Positions 1 to 8,602 of a stretch of DNA of 64,000 nt are shown here, one piece after another; the stretch's first letter is position 1; every line of letters begins with the position of its first letter. Both the position numbers and the translations under genes were made by a program. The stretch is from the NCBI RefSeq assembly GCF_040273735.1, contig NZ_JBELZM010000003.1:124001-188000 (forward strand). The letters run 5' to 3'. The DNA is from Solibacillus sp040273735 (GTDB taxonomy: Bacteria; Bacillota; Bacilli; Bacillales_A; Planococcaceae). The notes under the pieces are model-generated. The model had not been told where the DNA came from. It saw only the letters and a program-made list of their open reading frames with translations, and searched no databases.

Positions 1-2643
1 ATTATCGGTGTTGAAGCTACGGCATTATACTTAAAGTTATGGGTTGAAACACAACAACACGAAAAAGCAACTTGTTTTCATAGCAACCTGCTCGATTCAT
101 TAAGTTTTAAACCGAAGCAATTACTGGAAGCAAGAATTGTATTAGAAGCAATTGGTTTAGTGAAGTCATTTGAGAAGATGATGGACTCATATAAATCGAT
201 GAAGTATATTTTATATCCACCATTGACTGGCCATGACTTCTTTGACGATTCGATTCTTTCTGTAGCGCTTTTACGGAAAATCGGCCGCGAACAATATGAA
301 TCATTACGAGATAAATTATCGAAACATGATATTTCCCTAAATGGATACAAAGATGTAACATGCAGCTTTAATGATGCATTTGTTGCAATAACAGAAACTG
401 AGCTAAAGCAAGTAATGCAGGAAAATACAGGTTCGGTAAACGAACGTTCGAAAATGTCGTACCCGTTTGAGTATGACTTATTTGATTTTAAAAGCTTCAT
501 GATGGGGATGAGCCAAAACTTAATCCCAAGTAAATTATTTACACTGGACATTAAGATTGCCATTGCTAAATTAGCGTTTATGTATAATTTCTCTGTGACG
601 GATATGCAAAGAATAGTGTTATTGGCATGGGATACAGATGAAGGACTTACGAAAAAAGAGCTTGAAAAACGTTGTGAAGAATACTACCAGCTGAACGTAG
701 GTGCCGCAAAGCCGAAACTGATTAAAAAACAGGACATTTTCCGTTCGGTTGAAGTAATCAATACCGCTCCTGCAAAAACACAGCAAAATATTAATGATAA
801 AGAAGGGTTAATCGAGTATTTAGAAAAAACCTCACCGATTGAAGTTTTCCAAAAATTTAATGGTTATTTGCCTCCGGAATCCGTTGTAATGGAATTTAAT
901 AATTTCATTAGAAAAGGGGTTTCTTACGGCACATTGAATGTTTTGATTCATTATATTTCTATGAGTGACGAATTAAATTATAATAAAAACTTTATGAAAG
1001 TAGTCATGAATAACTGGCTGAAAAAAGGTGCAAAAACAGCTGAAAATACAATGGAAATCGCAAAGGTTGAACATAGTTACCGTGATCGTAAATCGAAAAA
1101 CTTATCGCAAATTACGGTTACGAAAAACGATTTGAATAAAGTTGAAGAAAATAATAACTCGAAAACCGATTCTCCTGATTCAGCGCTCGTTGATTATAAA
1201 AATTCTACACCTTATCAGTATTTGCTGATTTTGACTCATGGTGAAGAACCGTTTTCAGGGCATGTAAAAATAGCAGAATCGCTTTACAGTTCTTATGATA
1301 TCCCGATAGAAGTGGCGAACGTCATCATACGTCATGTGTGGGATTCGACAAAAGGCAACTTGCCGGAATCGTTTGTAGAAGCATTGGCATCTGAAATCCG
1401 GTATAATCAAATAAAAACAGCCGAACAAGCATTGGACTATATTGAAAAGCGAAATGAACGCAATCTTATTAAAGTGACAGAAGATTATTTAACGGTAGAT
1501 GATCAGTCGATTCACTATGATAAAACGGTTCCTTATTATTTCCTGAAATCACTTTATAAAGGGAAGAAGCCGGTTAAATTTATTGTCGATTTAGCCGAGG
1601 AACTCGTATTGCAGCAAGGCCTTTCAGTAGGTGCGGTCAATGTGCTAATGGAATATGCCTATAATGAGAGCAATGGGAAACTAACGAAAAACTTTGTGCA
1701 GTCTATCGCCGGTAACTGGATGTTAAACCCTCCGGCAAACGCTTTAGAAGCTCTTCGCATTGTAGAAGAAAGCGATGGATCTCAATTGAAGGCATCTAAA
1801 ATTACGATGGATACACCGCTTGCATTTAAAGTTACAGTAAAAGATATGTCAAAATGGATTCCGGCGTTCGATGAAACATTGCCATATGATTTCATGAAAA
1901 ATTTACTTAACGGTAAAGAACCGGTTGAAATGTTAGTAAAGCAAGTGGATGACCTTGTATTAAAACACGGAATTAAAGTCGGTGTTGTCAATGCCATTCT
2001 TGAATTTATATTAACGAATAAAACGAGCCGTTTTGGACGTAACCAAATTCAGACTCTTGCATTGAATATGCAGCTGAAAAACATCTTATTGGCTAAAGAT
2101 GCACTTGCTTACATTGAATCGAATTATAAAGAAAATAAAGTAGATGTGAAAATTACCGAGCAGGATTTACCGAAATATTATCCAGGGGATTATGTGTTTA
2201 CACCAGAATTGGCCCGCTATGAAAAAGCGACGCCTTACGTTTTCACAAAAGAGTTAAACGATGGTCATGAGCCGTTTGCGTATGTTGTAGCAACAGCGGA
2301 AAAATTGATTCTGCATTACAAGATGATCCCGGCTGTCGTCAATTACATGCTAGAGTATGTAATGGAAAAAACAGAAGGTGCATTGCCAGAAAAATATATT
2401 AACAGTGTCGCAAATACATGGCGAAACAATAAAATTCAGACGATTAATCAAGCGAAGATCTATACTGAAATGCAAGATAAGAAAAACAAACAGCGCGGGG
2501 CAAGAAAAGTTGGCGTTGTTCCGGATTGGTTTAAAGAAAAAGATCAAGAACCTGTTCAACAAGCTAATTCCAACAATACTCAAAACCAACTTGATTTTGA
2601 AGAGCGGCGCAAAAAATTATTAGAGCAATTAAATAGTGATTAA
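1..2643 (+). CDS. dnaB: Replication initiation/membrane attachment protein DnaB (5' truncated, expanded)
   Basis: The frame is open from base 1, so the true start lies upstream; the first residues (IIGVEATALYLKLW) match the beginning of the DnaB winged-helix (DDBH1) domain. DnaB helps DnaI load the replicative helicase at oriC and restart sites. At least 880 residues are present, against about 470 in B. subtilis. The extra length is repetition: after the N-terminal domain come five tandem DDBH2-type units beginning near 823, 1201, 1522, 1873 and 2224. Each carries a [ST]PY.F...L..G.EP start, a central VN[VAY][ILM] helix and an A..AL.YIE end, with linkers resembling K[VI]T..DL.K. The last unit runs into a DWF-containing tail as in known DnaB. 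dnaI follows with an 8-nt overlap. Identity is firm; the repeat count is read by eye. Confidence 0.93.
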   Translation: MIGVEATALYLKLWVETQQHEKATCFHSNLLDSLSFKPKQLLEARIVLEAIGLVKSFEKMMDSYKSMKYILYPPLTGHDFFDDSILSVALLRKIGREQYESLRDKLSKHDISLNGYKDVTCSFNDAFVAITETELKQVMQENTGSVNERSKMSYPFEYDLFDFKSFMMGMSQNLIPSKLFTLDIKIAIAKLAFMYNFSVTDMQRIVLLAWDTDEGLTKKELEKRCEEYYQLNVGAAKPKLIKKQDIFRSVEVINTAPAKTQQNINDKEGLIEYLEKTSPIEVFQKFNGYLPPESVVMEFNNFIRKGVSYGTLNVLIHYISMSDELNYNKNFMKVVMNNWLKKGAKTAENTMEIAKVEHSYRDRKSKNLSQITVTKNDLNKVEENNNSKTDSPDSALVDYKNSTPYQYLLILTHGEEPFSGHVKIAESLYSSYDIPIEVANVIIRHVWDSTKGNLPESFVEALASEIRYNQIKTAEQALDYIEKRNERNLIKVTEDYLTVDDQSIHYDKTVPYYFLKSLYKGKKPVKFIVDLAEELVLQQGLSVGAVNVLMEYAYNESNGKLTKNFVQSIAGNWMLNPPANALEALRIVEESDGSQLKASKITMDTPLAFKVTVKDMSKWIPAFDETLPYDFMKNLLNGKEPVEMLVKQVDDLVLKHGIKVGVVNAILEFILTNKTSRFGRNQIQTLALNMQLKNILLAKDALAYIESNYKENKVDVKITEQDLPKYYPGDYVFTPELARYEKATPYVFTKELNDGHEPFAYVVATAEKLILHYKMIPAVVNYMLEYVMEKTEGALPEKYINSVANTWRNNKIQTINQAKIYTEMQDKKNKQRGARKVGVVPDWFKEKDQEPVQQANSNNTQNQLDFEERRKKLLEQLNSD

Positions 2644-3595
2644 AAAGCAGGTGAGTACGATCGAACCAATAAAAGATTCGCTCAATAAAATAAATATCCC
2701 ATCATTTGAGCAAAAATATAATGAATTAAAAAACCGGGTTCTTACACATCCAAGTGTAAAACAGTTTATGAATGACCATAATATGACGGAAAACTCGGCT
2801 GTTATTCAATATGGCATGACAACTCTTTTTGAATTTGTTGAGCAAAAGCACACTTGCTGTGGAGCCGGTTCTACATCGCACTGTCAAAATTTCTATAAAG
2901 GCCATGTTCCGCAATTAATGCTTTCGAATGGTCAAATTAATATTATTTACCGCAAGTGCGAACAAATGATAAAAGAAGATGACCAGCGTGAACTAGCTTC
3001 AATGATGAAGACGATGTATATGCCAAAGGATGTTCTGAAGGCAGACTTTAATGAAATGGATATGAATGATAACTCCCGTATGGCTGCGACACAGTTTATG
3101 GTTGAATTCAGGAAGCAATACCGCGAGACGAAAGAGCTTCCTGCAAAAGGGCTGTATTTATACGGAACATTCGGTGTTGGGAAAACCTATATTTTAGGTG
3201 CCATCGCAAATGCTTTGTCGAAAGAACGTATTCAAACTTTATTAGTATATATGCCGGAATTCATCCGTGAATTAAAGTCGGCTGTAACAGAAGGATCGAT
3301 TGAACAGAAAATCGACTTTGTAAAAAAAGTACCGGTACTAATGCTCGATGATGTAGGCTCAGAGCCGATTTCTACTTGGACAAGAGATGAAATTATCGGG
3401 TCGATCCTGCATTACCGTATGGCGGAAAAATTGCCGACATTTATCTCTTCAAACTTCAATTACAAACAGTTGGAGGAACAATGGTCCGTAACTGAACATG
3501 GGGCAATTGATGAAATGAAATCGGGCCGTATTTTACAACGAGTACAAGCATTAACAACTCCGCTTGAAATTACAGGAACAAACCGCAGAAAATAA
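2636..3595 (+). CDS. dnaI: Primosomal helicase loader DnaI
   Basis: AAA+ ATPase that loads the replicative helicase together with DnaB. About 319 residues, close to the 311 of B. subtilis. An N-terminal Cys/His cluster (HTCCGAGSTSHC) corresponds to the known zinc-binding helicase-interaction domain. The Walker A motif is GTFGVGKT and Walker B is VLMLDD, followed by a sensor-type SSNF. It overlaps dnaB by 8 nt and is clearly in the same operon. The start is uncertain: GTG at 2636 gives MIKKQVSTIEPI, but GTG at 2651 gives a terminus closer to the B. subtilis MEPI start, and neither has a strong ribosome binding site, as expected for translational coupling to dnaB. Confidence 0.95.
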   Translation: MIKKQVSTIEPIKDSLNKINIPSFEQKYNELKNRVLTHPSVKQFMNDHNMTENSAVIQYGMTTLFEFVEQKHTCCGAGSTSHCQNFYKGHVPQLMLSNGQINIIYRKCEQMIKEDDQRELASMMKTMYMPKDVLKADFNEMDMNDNSRMAATQFMVEFRKQYRETKELPAKGLYLYGTFGVGKTYILGAIANALSKERIQTLLVYMPEFIRELKSAVTEGSIEQKIDFVKKVPVLMLDDVGSEPISTWTRDEIIGSILHYRMAEKLPTFISSNFNYKQLEEQWSVTEHGAIDEMKSGRILQRVQALTTPLEITGTNRRK

Positions 3596-3621
3596 AATAT
3601 TAAAAGTTTTGTTATTCAATA

Positions 3622-3650
3622 TTGCATTTCTGCAAAATCGAGCGTATACT
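3622..3650 (+). promoter_or_regulatory. Sigma-A-type promoter of thrS
   Basis: TTGCAT at 3622-3627, a 17-nt spacer and TATACT at 3645-3650, placed directly upstream of the T-box leader. There is no recognisable terminator between dnaI and this promoter. Confidence 0.6.
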
Positions 3651-3689
3651 TTGTACGTAAATAAACAATAAATGCATTGAAAAGGACAA

Positions 3690-3912
3690 CAAGTTTAACG
3701 AACTGGCTTTTAGAGAGGGAAGACACGGCTGCAAGCTTCCTAGCACAAGCGTTATACTTTACTACCTTGGAGCAGTGACGGGGCCAATCCGTCATCGTTT
3801 CTCAGTACGTTAACTGACCGAGAGCTTCTGATTCGTATAAACGAAGAAGGAAGAAGGGTGGCACCACGAGCATACAGCATCGTCCCTTTGTTGGGACGGT
3901 GCTTTTTATTTT
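3690..3912 (+). promoter_or_regulatory. T-box leader of thrS
   Basis: A tRNA-sensing antitermination leader upstream of threonyl-tRNA synthetase. The T-box sequence AGGGTGGCACCACG lies at 3855-3868, a slight variant of the usual AGGGTGGTACCGCG. It is followed by a terminator whose arms are GCATCGTCCC (3877-3886) and GGGACGGTGC (3893-3902), then a T run. Upstream are a GGAAG/CTTCC arm and a TGACGG/CCGTCA hairpin. Two Thr triplets (ACT, ACC) at 3761-3766 are candidate specifier codons; which one is used is inference. Uncharged tRNA-Thr should favour read-through. Confidence 0.88.
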
Positions 3913-3989
3913 GCCTAAAAGTGCCGAAAGAATTTTATAAAAGCGACGGCATTTTATCACTTGCAAATATTTTAAAGGAGGACAACAAC

Positions 3990-5921
3990 ATGTCAGAAAT
4001 GATCAAATTAACATTCCCGGATGGCGCAGTAAAGGAATTCGCCAAGGGAACATCTACATTGGACGTTGCAGGCTCAATCAGCCCGGGTCTTAAAAAATCA
4101 ACTTTAGCCGGTAAGATCAACGGCACATTAATCGATGCAAAAACAGGAATCGAACAAGATGGCGCAATCGAAATCATTACAAACAAATCGGAGGAAGCAT
4201 TAGAAATTCTTCGTCACTCAACTGCCCACTTAACTGCACAGGCAGTAAAACGTCTATACCCGGATGCGAAATTAGGTATCGGTCCAGTTATCGATTCAGG
4301 CTTCTACTATGACATCGATTCACCAACGCCGATTACTGCAGAAGATTTACCGGCAATCGAAAAAGAAATGAAAAAAATCATTTCTGAAAACATCGAAATC
4401 GAGCGCAAAAAAGTTTCTCGTGATGAAGCACAGAAAATTTACGAGGAAGTCGGCGACGAGTATAAATTAGAACTACTTGAAGCAATTCCAGCAGATGATC
4501 AAGTATCAATCTACTACCAAGGCGATTTCTTTGACCTTTGCCGTGGTGTACACGTACCATCTACAGGCAAATTAAAAGAGTTCAAACTATTATCATTAGC
4601 TGGTGCTTACTGGCGCGGTAACTCAGACAACAAAATGCTGCAACGTATTTACGGTACTGCATTCTTCACAAAAGACGAGTTGAAACATCACCTTCAAATG
4701 CTTGAAGAAGCTAAAGAACGTGATCACCGTAAAATCGGTAAAGAATTGGACTTGTTCATGACTAGCCAAACAGTTGGTCAAGGTTTACCGCTTTGGTTAC
4801 CAAACGGTGCGACAATCCGTCGAACTATTGAACGCTACATCGTAGACAAAGAATTATCTTTAGGCTACAAGCACGTTTATACACCAGTGCTTGGCTCGAA
4901 AAAGTTATACGAAACGTCAGGACACTGGGAGCACTATCAAGACGGCATGTTCCCTCCAATGGAAATGGACAATGAAACACTTGTTTTACGTCCAATGAAC
5001 TGTCCTCACCATATGATGGTATTCAAAAACGGTCTGCACTCTTACCGTCACTTACCAATCCGTATCGCGGAACTTGGAACAATGCACCGTTATGAAATGA
5101 GTGGTGCGGTATCTGGTCTGCAACGTGTACGCGGGATGACTTTAAATGATGCGCACATTTTCGTACGTCCGGACCAAATTAAAGCTGAATTCAAAAAAGT
5201 AGTGGAACTGATTTTAGAAGTATATAAAGACTTTGATCTTAAAGACTTCTCATTCCGTCTTTCTTACCGTGATCCGAACAATACAGAGAAATACTTTGAT
5301 GACGATCAAATGTGGGAAACTGCACAGGCTATGTTAAAAGAAGCGATGGATGAGCTTGGATATGACTACTTCATTGCTGAAGATGAAGCAGCATTCTATG
5401 GTCCAAAACTAGACGTTCAAGTAAAAACAGCAATTGGTAAAGAGGAAACTTTGTCGACAGCACAACTTGACTTCTTATTGCCACAACGTTTCGATCTTTC
5501 TTACATTGGTGAAGATGGTCAGCCGCAACGCCCAGTTGTTATCCACCGTGGTGTTGTATCGACAATGGAACGTTTTGTAGCATTCTTGATTGAAGAATAC
5601 AAAGGGGCATTCCCAACATGGTTGGCACCGGTGCAAGCAACAATTATTCCTGTATCAAATGCAGTGCATTATGATTATGCACGCGAAGTACAAGAAAAAT
5701 TAGCAGCAGCTGGTATTCGTGTGGAAATGGATGACCGTGAAGAAAAACTAGGTTACAAAATCCGTGAAGCACAAATGCAAAAAATTCCGTACATGCTTGT
5801 ACTTGGAGATAAAGAAGTAGCAGAAAATGCGGTAAATATCCGCCGTTACGGTTCAAAGGATTCAGAAACAATCAGCTTTGAACAGTTCCTTGCAGATATT
5901 ACAGCAGAAGTGAAGAAATAA
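3990..5921 (+). CDS. thrS: Threonyl-tRNA synthetase
   Basis: Charges tRNA-Thr with threonine. The 643-residue length equals that of the major B. subtilis enzyme. Domains in order: N-terminal TGS (MIKLTFPDG), the editing domain with HSTAHL and the CRGVHVPSTG zinc-site segment, the class II catalytic core with RPMNCPHHM and LRIAELGTMHRYE-like motif 2 sequence, and a C-terminal anticodon-binding domain. The start is ATG 3990, preceded by AAAGGAGG. The frame is open further upstream, but that part is T-box leader and terminator, so longer models are wrong. Expression is controlled by the T-box; a terminator follows. Confidence 0.98.
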   Translation: MSEMIKLTFPDGAVKEFAKGTSTLDVAGSISPGLKKSTLAGKINGTLIDAKTGIEQDGAIEIITNKSEEALEILRHSTAHLTAQAVKRLYPDAKLGIGPVIDSGFYYDIDSPTPITAEDLPAIEKEMKKIISENIEIERKKVSRDEAQKIYEEVGDEYKLELLEAIPADDQVSIYYQGDFFDLCRGVHVPSTGKLKEFKLLSLAGAYWRGNSDNKMLQRIYGTAFFTKDELKHHLQMLEEAKERDHRKIGKELDLFMTSQTVGQGLPLWLPNGATIRRTIERYIVDKELSLGYKHVYTPVLGSKKLYETSGHWEHYQDGMFPPMEMDNETLVLRPMNCPHHMMVFKNGLHSYRHLPIRIAELGTMHRYEMSGAVSGLQRVRGMTLNDAHIFVRPDQIKAEFKKVVELILEVYKDFDLKDFSFRLSYRDPNNTEKYFDDDQMWETAQAMLKEAMDELGYDYFIAEDEAAFYGPKLDVQVKTAIGKEETLSTAQLDFLLPQRFDLSYIGEDGQPQRPVVIHRGVVSTMERFVAFLIEEYKGAFPTWLAPVQATIIPVSNAVHYDYAREVQEKLAAAGIRVEMDDREEKLGYKIREAQMQKIPYMLVLGDKEVAENAVNIRRYGSKDSETISFEQFLADITAEVKK

Positions 5922-5928
5922 TAAGAAG

Positions 5929-5960
5929 AAGGCGTCCCGTATTATGTGGGGCGCCTTTTT
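5929..5960 (+). terminator. Rho-independent terminator of thrS
   Basis: GGCGTCCC and GGGGCGCC arms separated by a short A/T-rich loop, then TTTTTT. Confidence 0.8.
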
Positions 5961-6006
5961 TGCTACTATATAATAGAAGTAATGAAAGGTAGTTCTTTAT
6001 TTTATA

Positions 6007-6843
6007 TTACAACTTTTTGTCGACATCGATATCATGGTGTAAAGTTGTTGGCGGTACGGCTGGGTTCGGTACTTGTCCCATTGGTGCCGGGTTATCCAAG
6101 AATACAAATTCACCAGTTCCGTCTGGTGCTGTCCCTTGTGCCCACGGACCATTTTTAGATGCGGTACCTTCTGATAAGCTCCATAACTCATAGGCATGCG
6201 GCTGTGCTTCCAGCTCGTCTTCCGGTGCGAATGAAGCAGGAACGACGAAGCCTTTCTTTTCTTCAAGTTCTTTAATAGCTGCCATCCACTGATATTGGTG
6301 ATAACGGTCACGTGCCAGCATTTTTCTGAATACAGTACGTACACCTTCATCTTTTGTCATATGGTATAAACGCGCAACTTGTAAACGGCCTTGTGATTCG
6401 GCATTTAAGTTTGCACGGAAATCTGCTAGAAGATTACCACTCGCTGCAATATAACCGGCATTCCATGGTACACCGTTAGAGTCTTTTGGAGTAGCTCCTA
6501 GACCACTAACAATTAAATGTTGCGGATTAATGCCACCCATAATCGAATCCATCATCGGATCTTGCGCAATTTTTTGCTGATCATCCGGTGATGCGCCATC
6601 AAGTAATTGGCTTATTAAGGAACAAAGCATTTCAACGTGACCGATTTCCTCCGTCCCGATATCCATCAATAAATCCTTGTATTTTTCTTCACCACGACAG
6701 TTCCAACCTTGGAACAGATATTGCATCATGACACTCATTTCACCGAACTGACCGCCAAGAACTTCCTGGATTTGTTTCGCTAATAATGGATCTGGTCTTT
6801 CTACTTTTACCTCAAATTGTAATTCTTTTTGATGTCTGAACAT
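6007..6843 (-). CDS. Manganese catalase family protein
   Basis: Ferritin-like di-manganese catalase, expected to dismutate hydrogen peroxide in the cytoplasm or spore. 278 residues, the length of B. subtilis YjqC/YdbD rather than the shorter spore-coat CotJC. Metal-ligand helices are visible: GEMSVMMQY near residue 35, TEEIGHVEM near 66-70, and ESQGRLQVARLYHMTKDEGV with RDRYHQ around 145-185. The start ATG at 6843 is preceded by AGGAGG. It stands alone, convergent with thrS. Whether it is sporulation-specific or stress-induced cannot be read from the sequence. Confidence 0.9.
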   Translation of the reverse strand: MFRHQKELQFEVKVERPDPLLAKQIQEVLGGQFGEMSVMMQYLFQGWNCRGEEKYKDLLMDIGTEEIGHVEMLCSLISQLLDGASPDDQQKIAQDPMMDSIMGGINPQHLIVSGLGATPKDSNGVPWNAGYIAASGNLLADFRANLNAESQGRLQVARLYHMTKDEGVRTVFRKMLARDRYHQYQWMAAIKELEEKKGFVVPASFAPEDELEAQPHAYELWSLSEGTASKNGPWAQGTAPDGTGEFVFLDNPAPMGQVPNPAVPPTTLHHDIDVDKKL

Positions 6844-6983
6844 GTTTAAGATTCCTCCTATCGATAAAATGTGGGTCCTTAATTAGATACCACGAATTTT
6901 TCAAGTAAAACCTGATAATGAAAATTAATATCATTGATTTTAAAAGAAAAAGAGAAACAATAAAATTAATCATATAAAAATGC

Positions 6984-7012
6984 TTGACGTTATTTTTGTC
7001 ACGTGTTAAGAT
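6984..7012 (+). promoter_or_regulatory. Sigma-A-type promoter of infC operon
   Basis: TTGACG at 6984-6989, a 17-nt spacer and TAAGAT at 7007-7012. It lies upstream of the L20-type leader. Confidence 0.6.
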
Positions 7013-7019
7013 TATTTAA

Positions 7020-7180
7020 GTTATGAATACAAAAGTTTGAAAGTAGAGGCTGCCCGCTTCTCACCTGACAAGTGCTTTTATAAAAGTTACGAGCAGGTAT
7101 CAGAAACGTTGAATTGTTTTACGCATGAATGCGTATGCACATATAGCGGGCGGACATCTCAAATGTCCGTCCTTTTTGTT
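7020..7180 (+). promoter_or_regulatory. L20-type leader of infC-rpmI-rplT with terminator
   Basis: The position and layout match the Bacillus L20 leader, in which ribosomal protein L20 binds the mRNA leader and promotes premature termination. The terminator hairpin is explicit: CGGACAT (7151-7157) and ATGTCCG (7163-7169), extendable by three pairs to GGG/TCC, followed by CTTTTTG. The upstream part (7035-7130) can fold around GGCTGCCCGC. Assignment rests on context and the terminator; the L20-binding site itself was not aligned. Confidence 0.7.
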
Positions 7181-7289
7181 TGTAAAGACAAGAGGAACAT
7201 ATGGACATCACGCAGAGGTGTACCGTTCGACAGGGTTATACTTTACACCAACTCATGTATTCGCGACAAACACTTGGAGGTGGATTAAT

Positions 7290-7805
7290 ATTAGCAAAGA
7301 CATGTATGTAAACGAAGGCATCCGCGCGCGAGAACTTCGTCTAATTGATCACAATGGTGATCAGCTTGGTTTAAAAACGCGTACTGAAGCGTTGGAAATT
7401 GCCGCTCGTGCTAACTTGGATCTTGTCCTTGTGGCCCCTCAAGCCAAGCCACCAGTCGCTCGTGTCATGGACTATGGTAAATTTAAGTTCGATCAGCAAA
7501 AGAAAGACCGTGAAATTCGTAAAAATTCTAAAGTTATCGTGATGAAAGAGGTTCGCCTGAGCCCGACAATCGATGAACATGATTTTCAAACGAAATTACG
7601 TAATGCGATTAAGTTCCTTGAAAAAGGAGATAAAGTTAAAGCTTCAATTCGCTTTAAAGGTCGTGCAATCACACACAAAGAAATTGGTCAGCGTGTGCTA
7701 GATCGCTTTGCTGAAGCTTGTGCTGAAGTATCTACGGTTGAACAAAAGCCGAAGATGGAAGGCCGAAGCATGTTCTTAGTTCTTCAACCGAAGACAGAGA
7801 AATAA
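7290..7805 (+). CDS. infC: Translation initiation factor IF-3
   Basis: Binds the 30S subunit, prevents 50S joining and checks the start codon. 171 residues, with the conserved segments VNEGIRARELRLID, KPPVARVMDYGKF and KASIRFKGRAITHKEIG. The start is placed at ATT 7290-7292 (ISKD, read as MSKD). A strong GGAGGTG lies 7 nt upstream, and the terminus matches the Geobacillus IF-3 start. ATG 7302 would sit about 19 nt from that site, and earlier ATG codons lie within the leader. AUU initiation of infC is known and makes the gene sensitive to its own product. First gene of the infC-rpmI-rplT operon. Confidence 0.95.
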   Translation: MSKDMYVNEGIRARELRLIDHNGDQLGLKTRTEALEIAARANLDLVLVAPQAKPPVARVMDYGKFKFDQQKKDREIRKNSKVIVMKEVRLSPTIDEHDFQTKLRNAIKFLEKGDKVKASIRFKGRAITHKEIGQRVLDRFAEACAEVSTVEQKPKMEGRSMFLVLQPKTEK

Positions 7806-7840
7806 TACGTATGTAGAAACAAGTTTAGGAGGAAATCGAC

Positions 7841-8041
7841 ATGCCAAAAATGAAAACTCACCGTGGAGCTGCGAAACGTTTCAAAAAAACAGGTACTGGT
7901 AAATTAAAATTTGACCGTGCTTATGGCTCTCACTTATTCGCTAACAAATCAACTAAAGCAAAACGTCACTTACGTAAAGCAAAAGTTGCAACTTCAGGCG
8001 ATTTCAAGCGTATCCGTACATTATTAACTTACATGAAATAA
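7841..8041 (+). CDS. rpmI: 50S ribosomal protein L35
   Basis: Small basic large-subunit protein of 66 residues. It begins MPKMKTHRGAAKRFK and carries the typical AYGSHLF and KAKRHLRKA segments. AGGAGG lies 9 nt before the ATG. It sits between infC and rplT with short gaps and no terminator, so all three are co-transcribed under the L20-type leader. Confidence 0.98.
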   Translation: MPKMKTHRGAAKRFKKTGTGKLKFDRAYGSHLFANKSTKAKRHLRKAKVATSGDFKRIRTLLTYMK

Positions 8042-8116
8042 TCTTGACCGTTTAAAAGATTATTAATAACAAAAATAAAAATTAGCATTCGAAAGAATTA
8101 GCAGGAGGTAATTACT

Positions 8117-8476
8117 ATGCCACGCGTAAAAGGCGGAACAGTAACACGCGCTCGTCGCAAAAAAGTTTTAAAATTAGCTAAAGGTTACTTTGGTTCAAAA
8201 CACACGTTATACAAAGTAGCTAACCAAGCAGTAATGAAATCAGGTCAATATGCATACCGTGACCGTCGTCAAAAGAAACGTGATTTCCGTAAATTATGGA
8301 TCACTCGTATCAATGCAGCTGCTCGCATGAACGGTTTATCTTACTCTCGTTTAATGCACGGCTTAAAAGTAGCAGGTATCGAAGTTAACCGTAAAATGTT
8401 AGCTGACTTAGCTGTAACTGATGCAACAGCATTCGCTCAATTAGCTGAAGAAGCTAAAAAAGCAGTTGCTAAATAA
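8117..8476 (+). CDS. rplT: 50S ribosomal protein L20
   Basis: Early-binding 23S rRNA protein of 119 residues, beginning MPRVKGGTVTRARRKKVLKLAKG, with the conserved YAYRDRRQKKRDFR, LWITRINAAAR and GLSYSRLMHGLK segments. In Bacillus the free protein also binds the operon leader and represses it. Ribosome binding site AGGAGGT; followed by two hairpins, the second a clear terminator. Confidence 0.98.
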   Translation: MPRVKGGTVTRARRKKVLKLAKGYFGSKHTLYKVANQAVMKSGQYAYRDRRQKKRDFRKLWITRINAAARMNGLSYSRLMHGLKVAGIEVNRKMLADLAVTDATAFAQLAEEAKKAVAK

Positions 8477-8493
8477 TTTTTGACAAAAATTAT

Positions 8494-8527
8494 TTCTGCA
8501 CCGGAAGCGTAGGCGACAGGTGCAGAA
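8494..8527 (+). repeat. Hairpin with 9-bp perfect stem after rplT
   Basis: TTCTGCACC (8494-8502) pairs exactly with GGTGCAGAA (8519-8527) around a 16-nt loop containing GGAAGCGTAGGCGAC. There is no T run, so it is not an ordinary terminator. It may be an mRNA-stabilising 3' element or one copy of a dispersed intergenic repeat; the window alone cannot tell. Confidence 0.5.
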
Positions 8528-8550
8528 TATTTAGTTGAAGATATAATAAA

Positions 8551-8586
8551 GACTGATAGGGAATTGCTCCTTATCAGTCTTTTTTG
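8551..8586 (+). terminator. Terminator of infC-rpmI-rplT
   Basis: GACTGATAGG and CCTTATCAGTC arms with a one-base bulge, then TTTTTT. Confidence 0.85.
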
Positions 8587-8602
8587 ACTAGGGGGAATTC
8601 AT

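Noticed and set aside
3858..3989. In-frame 44-codon N-terminal extension of thrS
   Set aside because: It runs through the T-box and terminator; ATG 3990 has a strong ribosome binding site and gives the family length.
6908..6938. Fur/PerR-like A/T palindrome upstream of the manganese catalase (TGATAAT ... ATATCATT)
   Set aside because: Arms match poorly to the 7-1-7 pattern in an A/T-rich background; not enough to call an operator.
7125..7289. Longer infC model starting at an upstream ATG
   Set aside because: The added residues have no IF-3 homology and come from the L20-type leader and its terminator.
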